DNA from: UBA1413 sp964461455
GTDB taxonomy: Bacteria; Bacteroidota; Bacteroidia; Bacteroidales; Prolixibacteraceae
Direction of reading: 5' to 3'
Length of the DNA: 64,000 nucleotides
Assembly (NCBI GenBank): GCA_964461455.1
Contig: CAYWUJ010000001.1
Coordinates: forward strand, 62,001 to 126,000
The notes under the pieces are model-generated. The model was given only the letters and a program-made list of their open reading frames with translations. It had not been told where the DNA came from and did not search any database. Numbering within the stretch: position 1 is the stretch's first letter; every line of letters starts with the position of its first letter. Both the position numbers and the translations under genes were made by a program. Below, one piece after another: positions 26,501 through 33,669 of this stretch.

Positions 26501-26801
26501 GGGCTACCCCGCAATTCAGGGCCGTCTGTCCCCCGAAGGCCAGCATGATTCCCCGGGGCTGCTCCTTCCTGATGACCTCCTCCACGAAAAAGGGAGTCAC
26601 CGGCAAAAAATAGATCTTGTCGGCAATATCTTCGGAAGTCTGGATCGTGGCGATGTTGGGGTTAATCAGCACCGTCGAAATTCCCTCTTCCTTCAGGGCT
26701 TTCAGGGCCTGGGAGCCGCTGTAGTCAAACTCACCGGCCTCACCAATTTTAAGGGCCCCCGAACCCAGGAGCAATACCTTATCAATGCTTTTATCTATCA
26801 T
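23574..26801 (-). CDS. carB: Carbamoyl phosphate synthase large subunit
   Basis: 1075 residues, the usual length. Two homologous ATP-grasp halves are visible. The first starts at KVLLLGSGALKIGEAGEFDYSG and the second at VIVLGSGAYRIGSSVEFDWC. They make carboxyphosphate and carbamoyl phosphate respectively. The C-terminal 130 residues are the MGS-like allosteric domain. The enzyme supplies carbamoyl phosphate for pyrimidines and for the transcarbamylase of the arginine pathway, whose gene is also in this window. It lies 10 bases after carA on the minus strand. Confidence 0.97.
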   Translation of the reverse strand: MIDKSIDKVLLLGSGALKIGEAGEFDYSGSQALKALKEEGISTVLINPNIATIQTSEDIADKIYFLPVTPFFVEEVIRKEQPRGIMLAFGGQTALNCGVALHRSGVLEKYNLKVLGTPVTAIMETEDRELFSRMLGEIGVMTPRSMAAVNMEETLAAAGQLGFPLIIRAAYTLGGLGSGFCNNRAELEELAAKAFTYSPQILVEESLKGWKEVEYEVVRDRFDNCITVCNMENFDPLGIHTGESIVVAPSQTLTNSEYHKLRAVAISIIRRVGVVGECNVQFALDPASEDYRVIEVNARLSRSSALASKATGYPLAFVAAKLGLGYGLHQLKNAVTRVTTACFEPALDYCVVKIPRWDLSKFYGVSRTIGSSMKSVGEIMAIGRTFEEAIQKGIRMTGTGMHGFVANREEITIEAMEEELAHPTDRRIFAIAEAFHRGLTIDDIHRRTSIDRWFLGKLQNIFLLRNRLLGLDTLDALPAGLLREAKIAGFSDFQISRLVIKGENRQVEDDLLRVREYRKSLGILPVVRQIDTLAGEYPAMTNYLYVTYNGVEHDVAFNHDGRSVIVLGSGAYRIGSSVEFDWCSVNAVKTIHDQNYRSVMINYNPETVSTDYDTCDRLYFDELSFERVLDIVELEQPLGVVLSMGGQIPNNLAMKLWRRQVPVLGTSPENIDRAEDRDKFSSLLDRLGVDQPRWAKLSTTAGIQSFIATVGYPVLIRPSYVLSGAAMNVVSNDEQLNHFLKMAADVSREHPVVVSEFIEQAKEIEMDAVASGGELIAYAISEHVEFAGVHSGDATIVFPPQKLYVETIRRVKKISREIAASLQITGPFNIQFLARDNDIKVIECNLRASRSFPFVSKVMKLNLIDIATRVMLGQKVEKPDKSLFELDYVGVKAPQFSFARLLNADPVLGVDMASTGEVGCIGENYYEAMLKAMLSVGYTIPKKNILISSGPSRSKVELLASARMLRDRGYHLFATEGTHKFFMDNGVENTLLHWPDEEDRHPNTIEYLTSKQIDLVINIPKNFTRRELRNGYNIRRSAIDFNIPLITNARVASAFVYAICKYSPETLAIKSWSDY

Positions 26802-26811
26802 AAAATTCTGA

Positions 26812-27903
26812 TTACAGGGTGATTTTTTGCGGCGAGTCCATCATTTGCAGAAATTCATCGAAGAGGAATTCCGTATCGACCGGACCGCTGGCAGCTTCAG
26901 GGTGGAACTGTACCGAGAAAAAGGGCTTTTCGCGGTGGCGGATCCCTTCGTTGGTACCATCGTTCACATTGGTGAAGAGGGGTTCCCACTCCGCGGGGAG
27001 AGAACCGGGGGCCACGGCATATCCGTGGTTCTGGGAAGTGATGAAACAGCGGTCGGTTCCTGTGAGCAATACCGGCTGGTTATGGCCCCGGTGGCCGAAT
27101 TTCAGCTTGTAGGTAGTGGCGCCGGCGGCACGGGCCAGGAGCTGGTTGCCCAAACAGATGCCCATGATGGGTTTCCCGCCCTCCAGGGCCTTGCGTATAT
27201 TCTCCACGGCAGCACCGCAAAGAGCTGGATCACCCGGACCATTGGAAAGGAGGACCCCGTCATGCTCTTCCACCGTGAAATCATAATCCCACGGAACCCT
27301 CACCACGGTGACCCCCCGGGCAAGAAGGCACCTGATAATGTTGTTCTTGACGCCGCAGTCGACCAGAACCACCCTGCGCGCCCCTTCACCGTACACCATC
27401 TTCCCGGGGGTGCTGACCCGCGCCACCAGGTTCTCCAGGTTGGGGTCATAGAATTCCACAGGATCATCCCTGAACTCTATCTTCCCCAGCATCGATCCCC
27501 GTGAACGGAGGATTTTGGTGAGTGCCCTGGTATCGACCCCCGTGATTCCGGGCACCCGGTTCTCCACCAGCCATTCAGCCAGACTGGTTTGGGCATTCCA
27601 GTGACTGTACAACGCAGCATAGTCAGAAACCACCAGTCCCGAAGCCATGATCCGCTGCGACTCAAGGTAACGGCTGATCCCCCCCTTCTCTTCGCGGGAA
27701 GGAACCCCGTAGTTGCCCACCATGGGGAAGGTGGGCACCAGGATCTGCCCCGTATAGGAAGGATCACTCAGACTCTCGGGATACCCCGTCATCCCCGTGT
27801 AAAAAACAACCTCCCCGGCCACCGATCCCCTGTAGCCAAACGACTTCCCCTCAAAAACACTCCCGTCTTCCAGGACCAGTCTCACTTCATCGCTTAATGC
27901 CAT
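26812..27903 (-). CDS. carA: Carbamoyl phosphate synthase small subunit (glutaminase)
   Basis: 363 residues. The N-terminal CPSase domain (1-150) is followed by a class I glutamine amidotransferase domain with nucleophile Cys250 (MGICLGNQ) and the pair His334/Glu336 (QFHPEA). It releases ammonia from glutamine and passes it to CarB. The gene is divergent from argR, with a 221-base region between them that holds a perfect ArgR-type box at the argR start and, in the carA leader, an apparent terminator 21 bases before the carA ATG. Both arginine and pyrimidine control are therefore plausible. Confidence 0.97.
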   Translation of the reverse strand: MALSDEVRLVLEDGSVFEGKSFGYRGSVAGEVVFYTGMTGYPESLSDPSYTGQILVPTFPMVGNYGVPSREEKGGISRYLESQRIMASGLVVSDYAALYSHWNAQTSLAEWLVENRVPGITGVDTRALTKILRSRGSMLGKIEFRDDPVEFYDPNLENLVARVSTPGKMVYGEGARRVVLVDCGVKNNIIRCLLARGVTVVRVPWDYDFTVEEHDGVLLSNGPGDPALCGAAVENIRKALEGGKPIMGICLGNQLLARAAGATTYKLKFGHRGHNQPVLLTGTDRCFITSQNHGYAVAPGSLPAEWEPLFTNVNDGTNEGIRHREKPFFSVQFHPEAASGPVDTEFLFDEFLQMMDSPQKITL

Positions 27904-27923
27904 AGTTGTGTAAAGTAAAAGTT

Positions 27924-27965
27924 AAAAAAAAATGCGTTTGCCCTCTCTTTCAGGATCAAACGCAT
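27924..27965 (-). terminator. Attenuator-like terminator in the carAB leader
   Basis: On the minus strand ATGCGTTTG (27965-27957) and CAAACGCAT (27940-27932) form a perfect 9-bp stem with a 16-base loop, followed by nine T (27932-27924). It ends 20 bases before the carA ATG and points into the operon, so it is a transcription attenuator rather than an end-of-gene terminator. Upstream pieces GCAGG-A-CCTGC (27985-27995) and CACCGGTG (27969-27976) may form competing structures. Confidence 0.65.
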
Positions 27966-28043
27966 CGCCACCGGTGAACGGAAGCAGGACCTGCATAATG
28001 GTAAACAGCCATATCGGTTGAATTCAGTATTAATTTCCTGCTG

Positions 28044-28051
28044 CAAAAATA
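28044..28051 (-). promoter_or_regulatory. -7 element for carAB
   Basis: On the minus strand 28051-28044 reads TATTTTTG, within TATATTTTTGC, matching TAnnTTTG. No TTG lies at the expected 19-21 base spacing. It implies a leader of about 130 bases that includes the attenuator. Confidence 0.4.
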
Positions 28052-28093
28052 TAAAAAAAAGGAAAGAAAAAGGGGTCAAAATAAGAAAATGTA

Positions 28094-28101
28094 TATTTTT
28101 G
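28094..28101 (+). promoter_or_regulatory. -7 element for argR
   Basis: TATTTTTG matches TAnnTTTG perfectly and ends 23 bases before the argR ATG. The transcription start would fall inside or next to the ArgR box at 28112-28125, the right place for repression. No consensus -33 is visible. Confidence 0.45.
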
Positions 28102-28111
28102 CATAAATAAT

Positions 28112-28125
28112 TGAATATTTATTCA
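28112..28125. promoter_or_regulatory. ArgR operator (ARG box) overlapping the argR start codon
   Basis: TGAATATTTATTCA is a perfect 14-base palindrome identical in form to the enterobacterial ARG box core TGAAT-N4(A/T)-ATTCA. Its last base is the A of the argR ATG. A weaker half-site TGCAT lies at 28100-28104. Binding by ArgR would repress its own gene and could affect divergent carAB. Confidence 0.7.
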
Positions 28126-28613
28126 TGGAAAGAAATAAGCGGGAGCGGCAGGAGATGGTAAGGCAGCTGATCAGGGCCGGGCGTTTGGGGAACCAGGAGA
28201 AGTTGCTGGGGATGCTGCAGGAGCGGGGGATTCGCTGCACCCAGGCGACTCTGTCGCGCGACCTGCATGAGATGAAGGTGGTCAAGCTGCCCGATGGCGG
28301 GAACGGTTATGTATATTTTCTACCCGACGAGGTGGTGACACGGGGGGCTGAGGAGAAGCTCAGGGTGAATTATCTGGCCGATGGTTTCAGGGAGTTGCGT
28401 ATGTCGGGGAATCTGGCGGTCATCCGCACTTTTCCGGGATATGCCAGCAGTATTGCCGCCGTGATCGACGCTGCCCAGCCAGCAGAAATTCTGGGAACCG
28501 TGGCGGGTGACGACACCATCCTGGTCATCCTCGCCGAGGGGACCACCCGCGGGGAACTCACCTCCAGACTGGTCACCATCATGCCCTACCTGAAAACCCG
28601 CGAGGGATTCTGA
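28125..28613 (+). CDS. argR: Arginine repressor ArgR
   Basis: 162 residues. The N-terminal winged helix-turn-helix (about 8-75, CTQATLSRDLHEMKVVKLP) is followed by the arginine-binding oligomerisation domain with the signature GTVAGDDTILVIL. ArgR hexamers bind ARG boxes when arginine is plentiful, and a perfect box overlaps this gene's own start codon. The gene opens the arginine cluster and is divergent from carAB. The start is fixed by that box and by the immediately preceding -7 element. Confidence 0.93.
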   Translation: MERNKRERQEMVRQLIRAGRLGNQEKLLGMLQERGIRCTQATLSRDLHEMKVVKLPDGGNGYVYFLPDEVVTRGAEEKLRVNYLADGFRELRMSGNLAVIRTFPGYASSIAAVIDAAQPAEILGTVAGDDTILVILAEGTTRGELTSRLVTIMPYLKTREGF

Positions 28614-28703
28614 TTCCCTTCGCCGCAGCAAATATTACTACTTGAGAAATTAGAACAACCAGCGTACACATTAATAAATAAACAAGAGAACACCATTCAG
28701 AAA

Positions 28704-29390
28704 ATGGACACCAGGAAAAAAATAAGAAATATCACCGTAGAGGTGGCCGGGGAGCGACATTTGAGGTATGTCGACACGATCAATGACACCATTGATATGG
28801 CGGCGAAACAGCGGGGCACGGGTATTGCCCGTCGCACCCATGAGTACCTGGCCGATAAGATGAAGGAGGGCAAGGCCATTATCGCCCTCGAAGGAGAGGA
28901 GTTTGCCGGCTTCTGCTATATAGAATCCTGGGGTACCGCACGATATGTGGCCAACTCGGGATTGATCGTCAGCCCCCCCTACCGGGGCATTGGCCTGGCC
29001 AAGGAGATCAAGAAAAAAGCCTTTGAACTCTCGCGGAAGAAATTCCCCGACGCCAAGCTCTTCGGGCTCACCACCGGACTGGCGGTGATGAAGATCAACC
29101 ACTCCCTGGGTTACCGGCCCGTCACCTATTCGGAACTCACCGATGACGACGCCTTCTGGAGCGGCTGCCAGGGGTGTGTCAATTACGACATCCTGCAGAG
29201 GATGAACCGCACCAAATGTATCTGCACCGGCATGCTTTACGACCCTGCCTGGGAAACCGAGAAAAACGGGAACGGCAGCGAAATCAGAAAAAGATCGCTG
29301 CTCGAATATCTCAGCAGGCTCACGCCCAAACATGCCCTCTCGCTCCTTGAAAAATACCGTCAAAACAAAAAAGAGAATAAATCATCATGA
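28704..29390 (+). CDS. GNAT acyltransferase of the arginine cluster, candidate N-acylglutamate synthase
   Basis: 228 residues. The GNAT acyl-CoA signature is at PPYRGIGLAKEIKKKA (91-106). Residues 155-174 hold four cysteines (Cys155, 158, 172, 174; CQGC then CIC), an arrangement that could bind zinc. The gene overlaps argG by four bases (ATGA) and follows argR. The cluster lacks argA and argJ, and the transcarbamylase is of succinylornithine type, so this enzyme is the natural candidate for N-succinylglutamate synthesis from glutamate and succinyl-CoA; Bacteroides homologues in the same position have been proposed for this step. The substrate is inference. Confidence 0.75.
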   Translation: MDTRKKIRNITVEVAGERHLRYVDTINDTIDMAAKQRGTGIARRTHEYLADKMKEGKAIIALEGEEFAGFCYIESWGTARYVANSGLIVSPPYRGIGLAKEIKKKAFELSRKKFPDAKLFGLTTGLAVMKINHSLGYRPVTYSELTDDDAFWSGCQGCVNYDILQRMNRTKCICTGMLYDPAWETEKNGNGSEIRKRSLLEYLSRLTPKHALSLLEKYRQNKKENKSS

Positions 29391-30589
29391 AGAAGAAATT
29401 AGTACTGGCCTTCAGCGGGGGCCTCGACACCTCGTTTTGCGTCAAATACCTGACCGAAGAGAAAGGTTTTGAAGTATGCACGGCCATCGCCAACACCGGG
29501 GGATTTTCCGCTGACGAACTCCTCAGGATCGAGGAAAGGGCTTACCGTTTAGGGGCCAAAGAGCATGTCACCCTTGACATCACCGGAGAGTATTATGAAA
29601 AGTGCATCCGGTATATGGTCTACGGGAACGTAATGCGCAACAATACCTATCCGGTTTCGGTCAGTTCCGAGCGGGTATTCCAGGCCATGGCCATCATTGG
29701 GTATGCCCGGCAAACCGGGGCCGGGTATGTCGCCCATGGCAGCACGGGTGCGGGGAATGACCAGGTGCGTTTTGACCTCACCTTTCAGGTGCTGGCCCCG
29801 GGCATTCAGATCATCACCCCGATCAGGGACCTGGCCCTGAGCCGCGACCAGGAAATTGCCTACCTCAGGGAGCACGGGGTGACGGAAGACTTTTCGCGCA
29901 TGCAGTACTCCATCAACCAGGGACTGTGGGGCACCAGCATCGGGGGCAAAGAGACCCTCACCTCCTCGCTTCCCCTGCCCGAGGAGGCCTATCCCCGGCA
30001 GCTCACCGCCTCAGGAGTCCGTGACCTGGAACTTACCTTCGAAAAAGGGGAGCTCAGGGCCATCGATGGTCAGGAAGTCGGCGATGGTCCCGCCATCATT
30101 CAGAAGCTGGAGGAGATCGCCGCCCCCTGGGCCATCGGCCGCGACACCCACGTCGGGGACACCATCATCGGCATAAAGGGCCGTGTGGGCTTCGAGGCGG
30201 CAGCCCCCCTGATCATCATCAAGGCCCATCACCTCCTCGAAAAACATACCCTCACCAAATGGCAGCTTTACTGGAAAGAACAAATCGCCAACTGGTACGG
30301 CATGTTCATCCACGAAGCCATGTACCTCGACCCGGTCATGCGGAACATGGAGACATTCCTGGAGAGTACCCAGGAGACCGTCAACGGCAAGGTATTCCTC
30401 AGGCTTCTCCCCTACCGCTTTGAGCTCAAGGGCATCGAATCGCCCAACGACCTGATGAGTCCCGTTTTCGGCCATTACGGCGAAGAGAGCAAAGCCTGGA
30501 GCGGTGATGATGTGAAAGGATTCACCGCTATTCTCGGAAATGCCCAGAAGATCTACTATACCGTGAATAAACCCGGCAACGGCCAGTAA
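29387..30589 (+). CDS. argG: Argininosuccinate synthase
   Basis: 400 residues. The N-type ATP pyrophosphatase loop AFSGGLDTSFCV is at 9-20. Citrulline- and aspartate-binding segments include HGSTGAGNDQVRFDL. The enzyme joins citrulline and aspartate with ATP to form argininosuccinate. Its ATG overlaps the stop of the GNAT gene, and argC starts one base after its stop, so translation of the three is coupled. argH, which would follow in the pathway, is not in the window. Confidence 0.96.
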   Translation: MKKKLVLAFSGGLDTSFCVKYLTEEKGFEVCTAIANTGGFSADELLRIEERAYRLGAKEHVTLDITGEYYEKCIRYMVYGNVMRNNTYPVSVSSERVFQAMAIIGYARQTGAGYVAHGSTGAGNDQVRFDLTFQVLAPGIQIITPIRDLALSRDQEIAYLREHGVTEDFSRMQYSINQGLWGTSIGGKETLTSSLPLPEEAYPRQLTASGVRDLELTFEKGELRAIDGQEVGDGPAIIQKLEEIAAPWAIGRDTHVGDTIIGIKGRVGFEAAAPLIIIKAHHLLEKHTLTKWQLYWKEQIANWYGMFIHEAMYLDPVMRNMETFLESTQETVNGKVFLRLLPYRFELKGIESPNDLMSPVFGHYGEESKAWSGDDVKGFTAILGNAQKIYYTVNKPGNGQ

Positions 30590-30590
30590 T

Positions 30591-31565
30591 ATGGAAAAAA
30601 TAAGAATTGGCATTATCGGAGGGGCGGGTTATACGGCCGGCGAGCTGGTCAGAATAGTGCTGAACCATCCCTATGCCGGAATCGCCTTCGTACAAAGCAC
30701 CAGCCATGCCGGCCGTCCTCTGACATCGGTACACACTGACCTTCTCGGGGAAACAGAACTCCGGTTTTCAGCGGATCCCCGGTACGAAGAGGCCGACCTG
30801 CTCTTTCTCTGTCAGGGCCATGGCAAATCGAAGTTGTTTCTGGAAGGCACGCCCCTGCCGGCACGGATGAAAATCATCGACCTGAGTGCCGACTTCAGAA
30901 TCAGCGACGGAAACCACGGTTTTGTATACGGACTGCCGGAGCTTAACAGGGAGGCCATCAGAACTGCCGGGAAGGTGGCCAATCCGGGCTGTTTTGCCAC
31001 GGGCATCCAGTTGGCCCTTCTTCCCCTGGCTGCCGCAGGTCTTCTCGGGGGGGAAGTTCACGTTCAGGCCATCACAGGATCGACGGGAGCCGGACAACAA
31101 CCCACGGAAACCACCCATTTCAGCTATCGCGACGGCAATACCAGCGCCTACAAAATCTTTGAACACCAGCACCAGGCTGAAATTCTCCAGACTCTTCTGC
31201 TCCTGCAGCCCGGGTTTTGCAGCGAGTTCAATTTTATCCCCATCAGGGGGAACCACACCCGGGGGATCTTTGTCACGGCCTACACCTCATTTTCAGGGTC
31301 GGAAGAGGATGCCCGGGAACTCTATCAGGCTTGGTACAAAGAGCATCCCTTCACGGTGGTGACGTCAGGAAATCCCTCTCTCAAGCAGGTGGTCAACACC
31401 AACAAGGCCCTGGTGTACCTTGAAAAACACGGGAGTAAGCTGGTCATCATCACGGTCACCGACAATTTACTCAAGGGGGCCTCGGGACAGGCGGTCCAGA
31501 ATATGAATCTGATGGCGGGATTTGAGGAGGGCTGCGGTCTGAAACTCAAACCCTCGGCCTTCTGA
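30591..31565 (+). CDS. argC: N-acetyl/N-succinyl-gamma-glutamyl-phosphate reductase
   Basis: 324 residues. The N-terminal dinucleotide-binding fold starts IGIIGGAGYTAGELVRI. The catalytic cysteine is in NPGCFATGIQLAL (near 129-141), and a C-terminal histidine in RGNHTRGIF probably assists. It reduces acyl-glutamyl phosphate to the semialdehyde with NADPH. Given the succinyl-type transcarbamylase, the true substrate may be the succinyl form. It lies between argG and argD in a tight operon. Confidence 0.94.
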   Translation: MEKIRIGIIGGAGYTAGELVRIVLNHPYAGIAFVQSTSHAGRPLTSVHTDLLGETELRFSADPRYEEADLLFLCQGHGKSKLFLEGTPLPARMKIIDLSADFRISDGNHGFVYGLPELNREAIRTAGKVANPGCFATGIQLALLPLAAAGLLGGEVHVQAITGSTGAGQQPTETTHFSYRDGNTSAYKIFEHQHQAEILQTLLLLQPGFCSEFNFIPIRGNHTRGIFVTAYTSFSGSEEDARELYQAWYKEHPFTVVTSGNPSLKQVVNTNKALVYLEKHGSKLVIITVTDNLLKGASGQAVQNMNLMAGFEEGCGLKLKPSAF

Positions 31566-31585
31566 AAAAGAAAACAATCACAATT

Positions 31586-32722
31586 ATGGAACTTTTCGAC
31601 GTATATCCGCTTCTTGATGTCACCCCGGTACAAGCTTCGGGGTGTACGGTATGGGATGACCACGGGACCTCCTACCTCGACATGTACGGGGGCCATGCCG
31701 TGATTTCCATCGGGCACACCCATCCCCGTTATGTGGAGAGAATCACCGGCCAGCTCGGGAAGATAGGCTTTTACTCCAACTCGGTACAGAACCCCCTGCA
31801 GCAGGAGTTGGCCGACCGGCTGAGCGCCCTCTGCGGCTATCCCGGCTACCGGCTCTTCCTGTGCAATTCAGGAGCCGAAGCCAATGAAAATGCCATCAAG
31901 CTGGCCTCTTTCGTCACCGGAAGGAAAAAATTCATCGCCTTCAGCAGCGGTTTTCATGGCCGCACCTCGGCTGCCGTGGCCCTCACCGACAATCCCCGGA
32001 TCACGGCTCCCGTGAACCTGACGGAAAATGCCCTGATCCTCCCCTTCAACGATGTGGAAGCCGTCAACGAGGCCTTCCGGGAGCATGACATTGCCGGTGT
32101 TTTGGTAGAAGGAATCCAGGGAATCGGGGGCATCCGTCTGCCCGCACCGGGTTTCCTGGCGGAACTCGATAGGCTGTGCCGGAACCACGGAGCCCTTTTG
32201 ATCCTCGACGAAATTCAGAGTGGCTATGGCCGTACCGGAAAATTCTTCGCTCATCAGCACGACGGGGTGCAGCCCGCCATCATCACCATGGCCAAAGGCA
32301 TGGGGAACGGATTTCCCATCGGAGGGGTGCTGATATCTCCGGAAATAAAAGCGCATCACGGCATGCTGGGCACCACCTTCGGGGGCAGCCACCTGGCCTG
32401 CGCGGCAGCAATCGCCGTTCTGGAGGTGATGGAAGAGGAAAACCTCATCGCCAACGCCGCCAGGGTGGGAAGCTTCCTTACCGAAAAACTGCTCACCACC
32501 AAAGATCTCTATACGGTCAGGGGACGCGGACTGATGACAGGCATCGAATTTTCAGGGCCGGTGAAACCCATCAGGGAAAAACTGCTCAGAGAGCATCACA
32601 TCTTCACGGGATTCAGCGGTACCAGCACCATCAGACTGCTCCCCCCCCTCTCCCTGACCATAGACGAGGCCGCCCATTTTACTGAGGCCTTCTTCACCGT
32701 GGCAGAAGAGCTCTCGGCATAG
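31586..32722 (+). CDS. argD: Acetylornithine/succinylornithine aminotransferase
   Basis: 378 residues of class III PLP-dependent aminotransferase. The PLP lysine is Lys237 (TMAKGMGNG). The cofactor-aspartate motif is ILDEIQSGYGRTGKF, and the phosphate-binding segment is NSGAEANENAIK. It transfers an amino group from glutamate to the acylated glutamate semialdehyde. It follows argC by 20 bases and precedes a small 24-base tandem repeat before proC. Confidence 0.94.
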   Translation: MELFDVYPLLDVTPVQASGCTVWDDHGTSYLDMYGGHAVISIGHTHPRYVERITGQLGKIGFYSNSVQNPLQQELADRLSALCGYPGYRLFLCNSGAEANENAIKLASFVTGRKKFIAFSSGFHGRTSAAVALTDNPRITAPVNLTENALILPFNDVEAVNEAFREHDIAGVLVEGIQGIGGIRLPAPGFLAELDRLCRNHGALLILDEIQSGYGRTGKFFAHQHDGVQPAIITMAKGMGNGFPIGGVLISPEIKAHHGMLGTTFGGSHLACAAAIAVLEVMEEENLIANAARVGSFLTEKLLTTKDLYTVRGRGLMTGIEFSGPVKPIREKLLREHHIFTGFSGTSTIRLLPPLSLTIDEAAHFTEAFFTVAEELSA

Positions 32723-32744
32723 ATCATCAGACAAAAAGGCTTAT

Positions 32745-32840
32745 CTTACGGAAAAATAACAGGATAACCATCAACGGGAAAACCAGCATGATCATTAACG
32801 GGAAAACCAGCAAGGTCATCATGGGATTTCCGTGAACGAG
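32745..32840. repeat. 24-base tandem repeat before proC
   Basis: Four consecutive 24-base units (32745, 32769, 32793 and 32817). Units two and three match at most positions, sharing AACGGGAAAACCAGCA; the outer two are degenerate. The first junction (AACAGGATAACCATC) resembles the start of proC just downstream (AAGAGGATAACCATT), which suggests origin by duplication of the proC 5' end. Confidence 0.7.
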
Positions 32841-32859
32841 AAAATTCAAAATCAAGACC

Positions 32860-33669
32860 ATGAACAACAAGAGGATAACCATTATCGGAGGGGGCAACCT
32901 GGGGAGTGCCATTGCCGAGGGACTGATCAATTCGGGGGAAGTGGTTCCCGGGAATCTGACGGTAACGCGCCGCAGGGTTGAGTTACTTCAAAGACTCAGG
33001 GATATGGGGGTAGTCACCACCTCAGGCAATGCAAAAGCAGTGAAGGATGCCGACATGGTGCTGCTGGCGGTCAAGCCTTACCAGGTGATGGAGATTCTGG
33101 GGGAGATTATTCCCCACCTGGGTGATGAAACGCTTCTCATTTCGATGGTGGCGGGGGTGGAACTCCGCGAGCTTTCAGAGATCACCTGTGGAAAGGTTGC
33201 CCTATTCCGGGCGATGCCCAATACCGCCATCGCCCTCAGGGAGTCGATGACGCTGATTTCCACCAACGGAAGCGGGGAAAAGCACAAGCAGGAGGTAGTG
33301 GCCCTTTTCGAGAAGATGGGAAAGACCGCGGTGATCCCCGATGAACTGATGGCGGCGGCCACGGTGCTGGCCTCGTGTGGTATCGCCTATGCCCTGCGTT
33401 ATATCCGCGCCGCCATGCAGGGAGGCGTGGAGATAGGCTTCGGCGCCGAACTGGCGCAGTTCATCACGGCCCAAACCGTCCTGGGCGCTGCCCGCCTGGT
33501 CCTCGAATCGGGGAACCACCCCGAAAAAGAAATCGACAAGGTCACCACTCCCAGGGGTGTCACCATCACGGGACTTAACGAAATGGAGAACAAGGGATTC
33601 AGCGCCTCCCTGATCCAGGGGCTTCTGGTCTCTTACAAGAAAATTGAAAAACTGGAAAATCCCGGATAA
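32860..33669 (+). CDS. proC: Pyrroline-5-carboxylate reductase
   Basis: 269 residues. The Rossmann motif TIIGGGNLGSAIAEGL is at 8-23. The C-terminal helical dimer domain carries the family signature around TTPRGVTITGLNEME. It reduces pyrroline-5-carboxylate to proline with NAD(P)H. Its stop shares a base with the proB ATG (TAATG). All three proline genes follow argD, which fits the shared glutamate-semialdehyde chemistry of the two pathways. Confidence 0.95.
   Translation: MNNKRITIIGGGNLGSAIAEGLINSGEVVPGNLTVTRRRVELLQRLRDMGVVTTSGNAKAVKDADMVLLAVKPYQVMEILGEIIPHLGDETLLISMVAGVELRELSEITCGKVALFRAMPNTAIALRESMTLISTNGSGEKHKQEVVALFEKMGKTAVIPDELMAAATVLASCGIAYALRYIRAAMQGGVEIGFGAELAQFITAQTVLGAARLVLESGNHPEKEIDKVTTPRGVTITGLNEMENKGFSASLIQGLLVSYKKIEKLENPG

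Noticed and set aside
27894..28079. 61-codon frame in the carA leader as a possible gene
   Set aside because: It starts with TTG, has no protein-like features and overlaps the attenuator. Mentioned only as a possible leader peptide.
32727..32930. Minus-strand hydrophobic 67-codon frame before proC
   Set aside because: It is the reverse of the 24-base tandem repeat and overlaps the proC start; no sign of expression.
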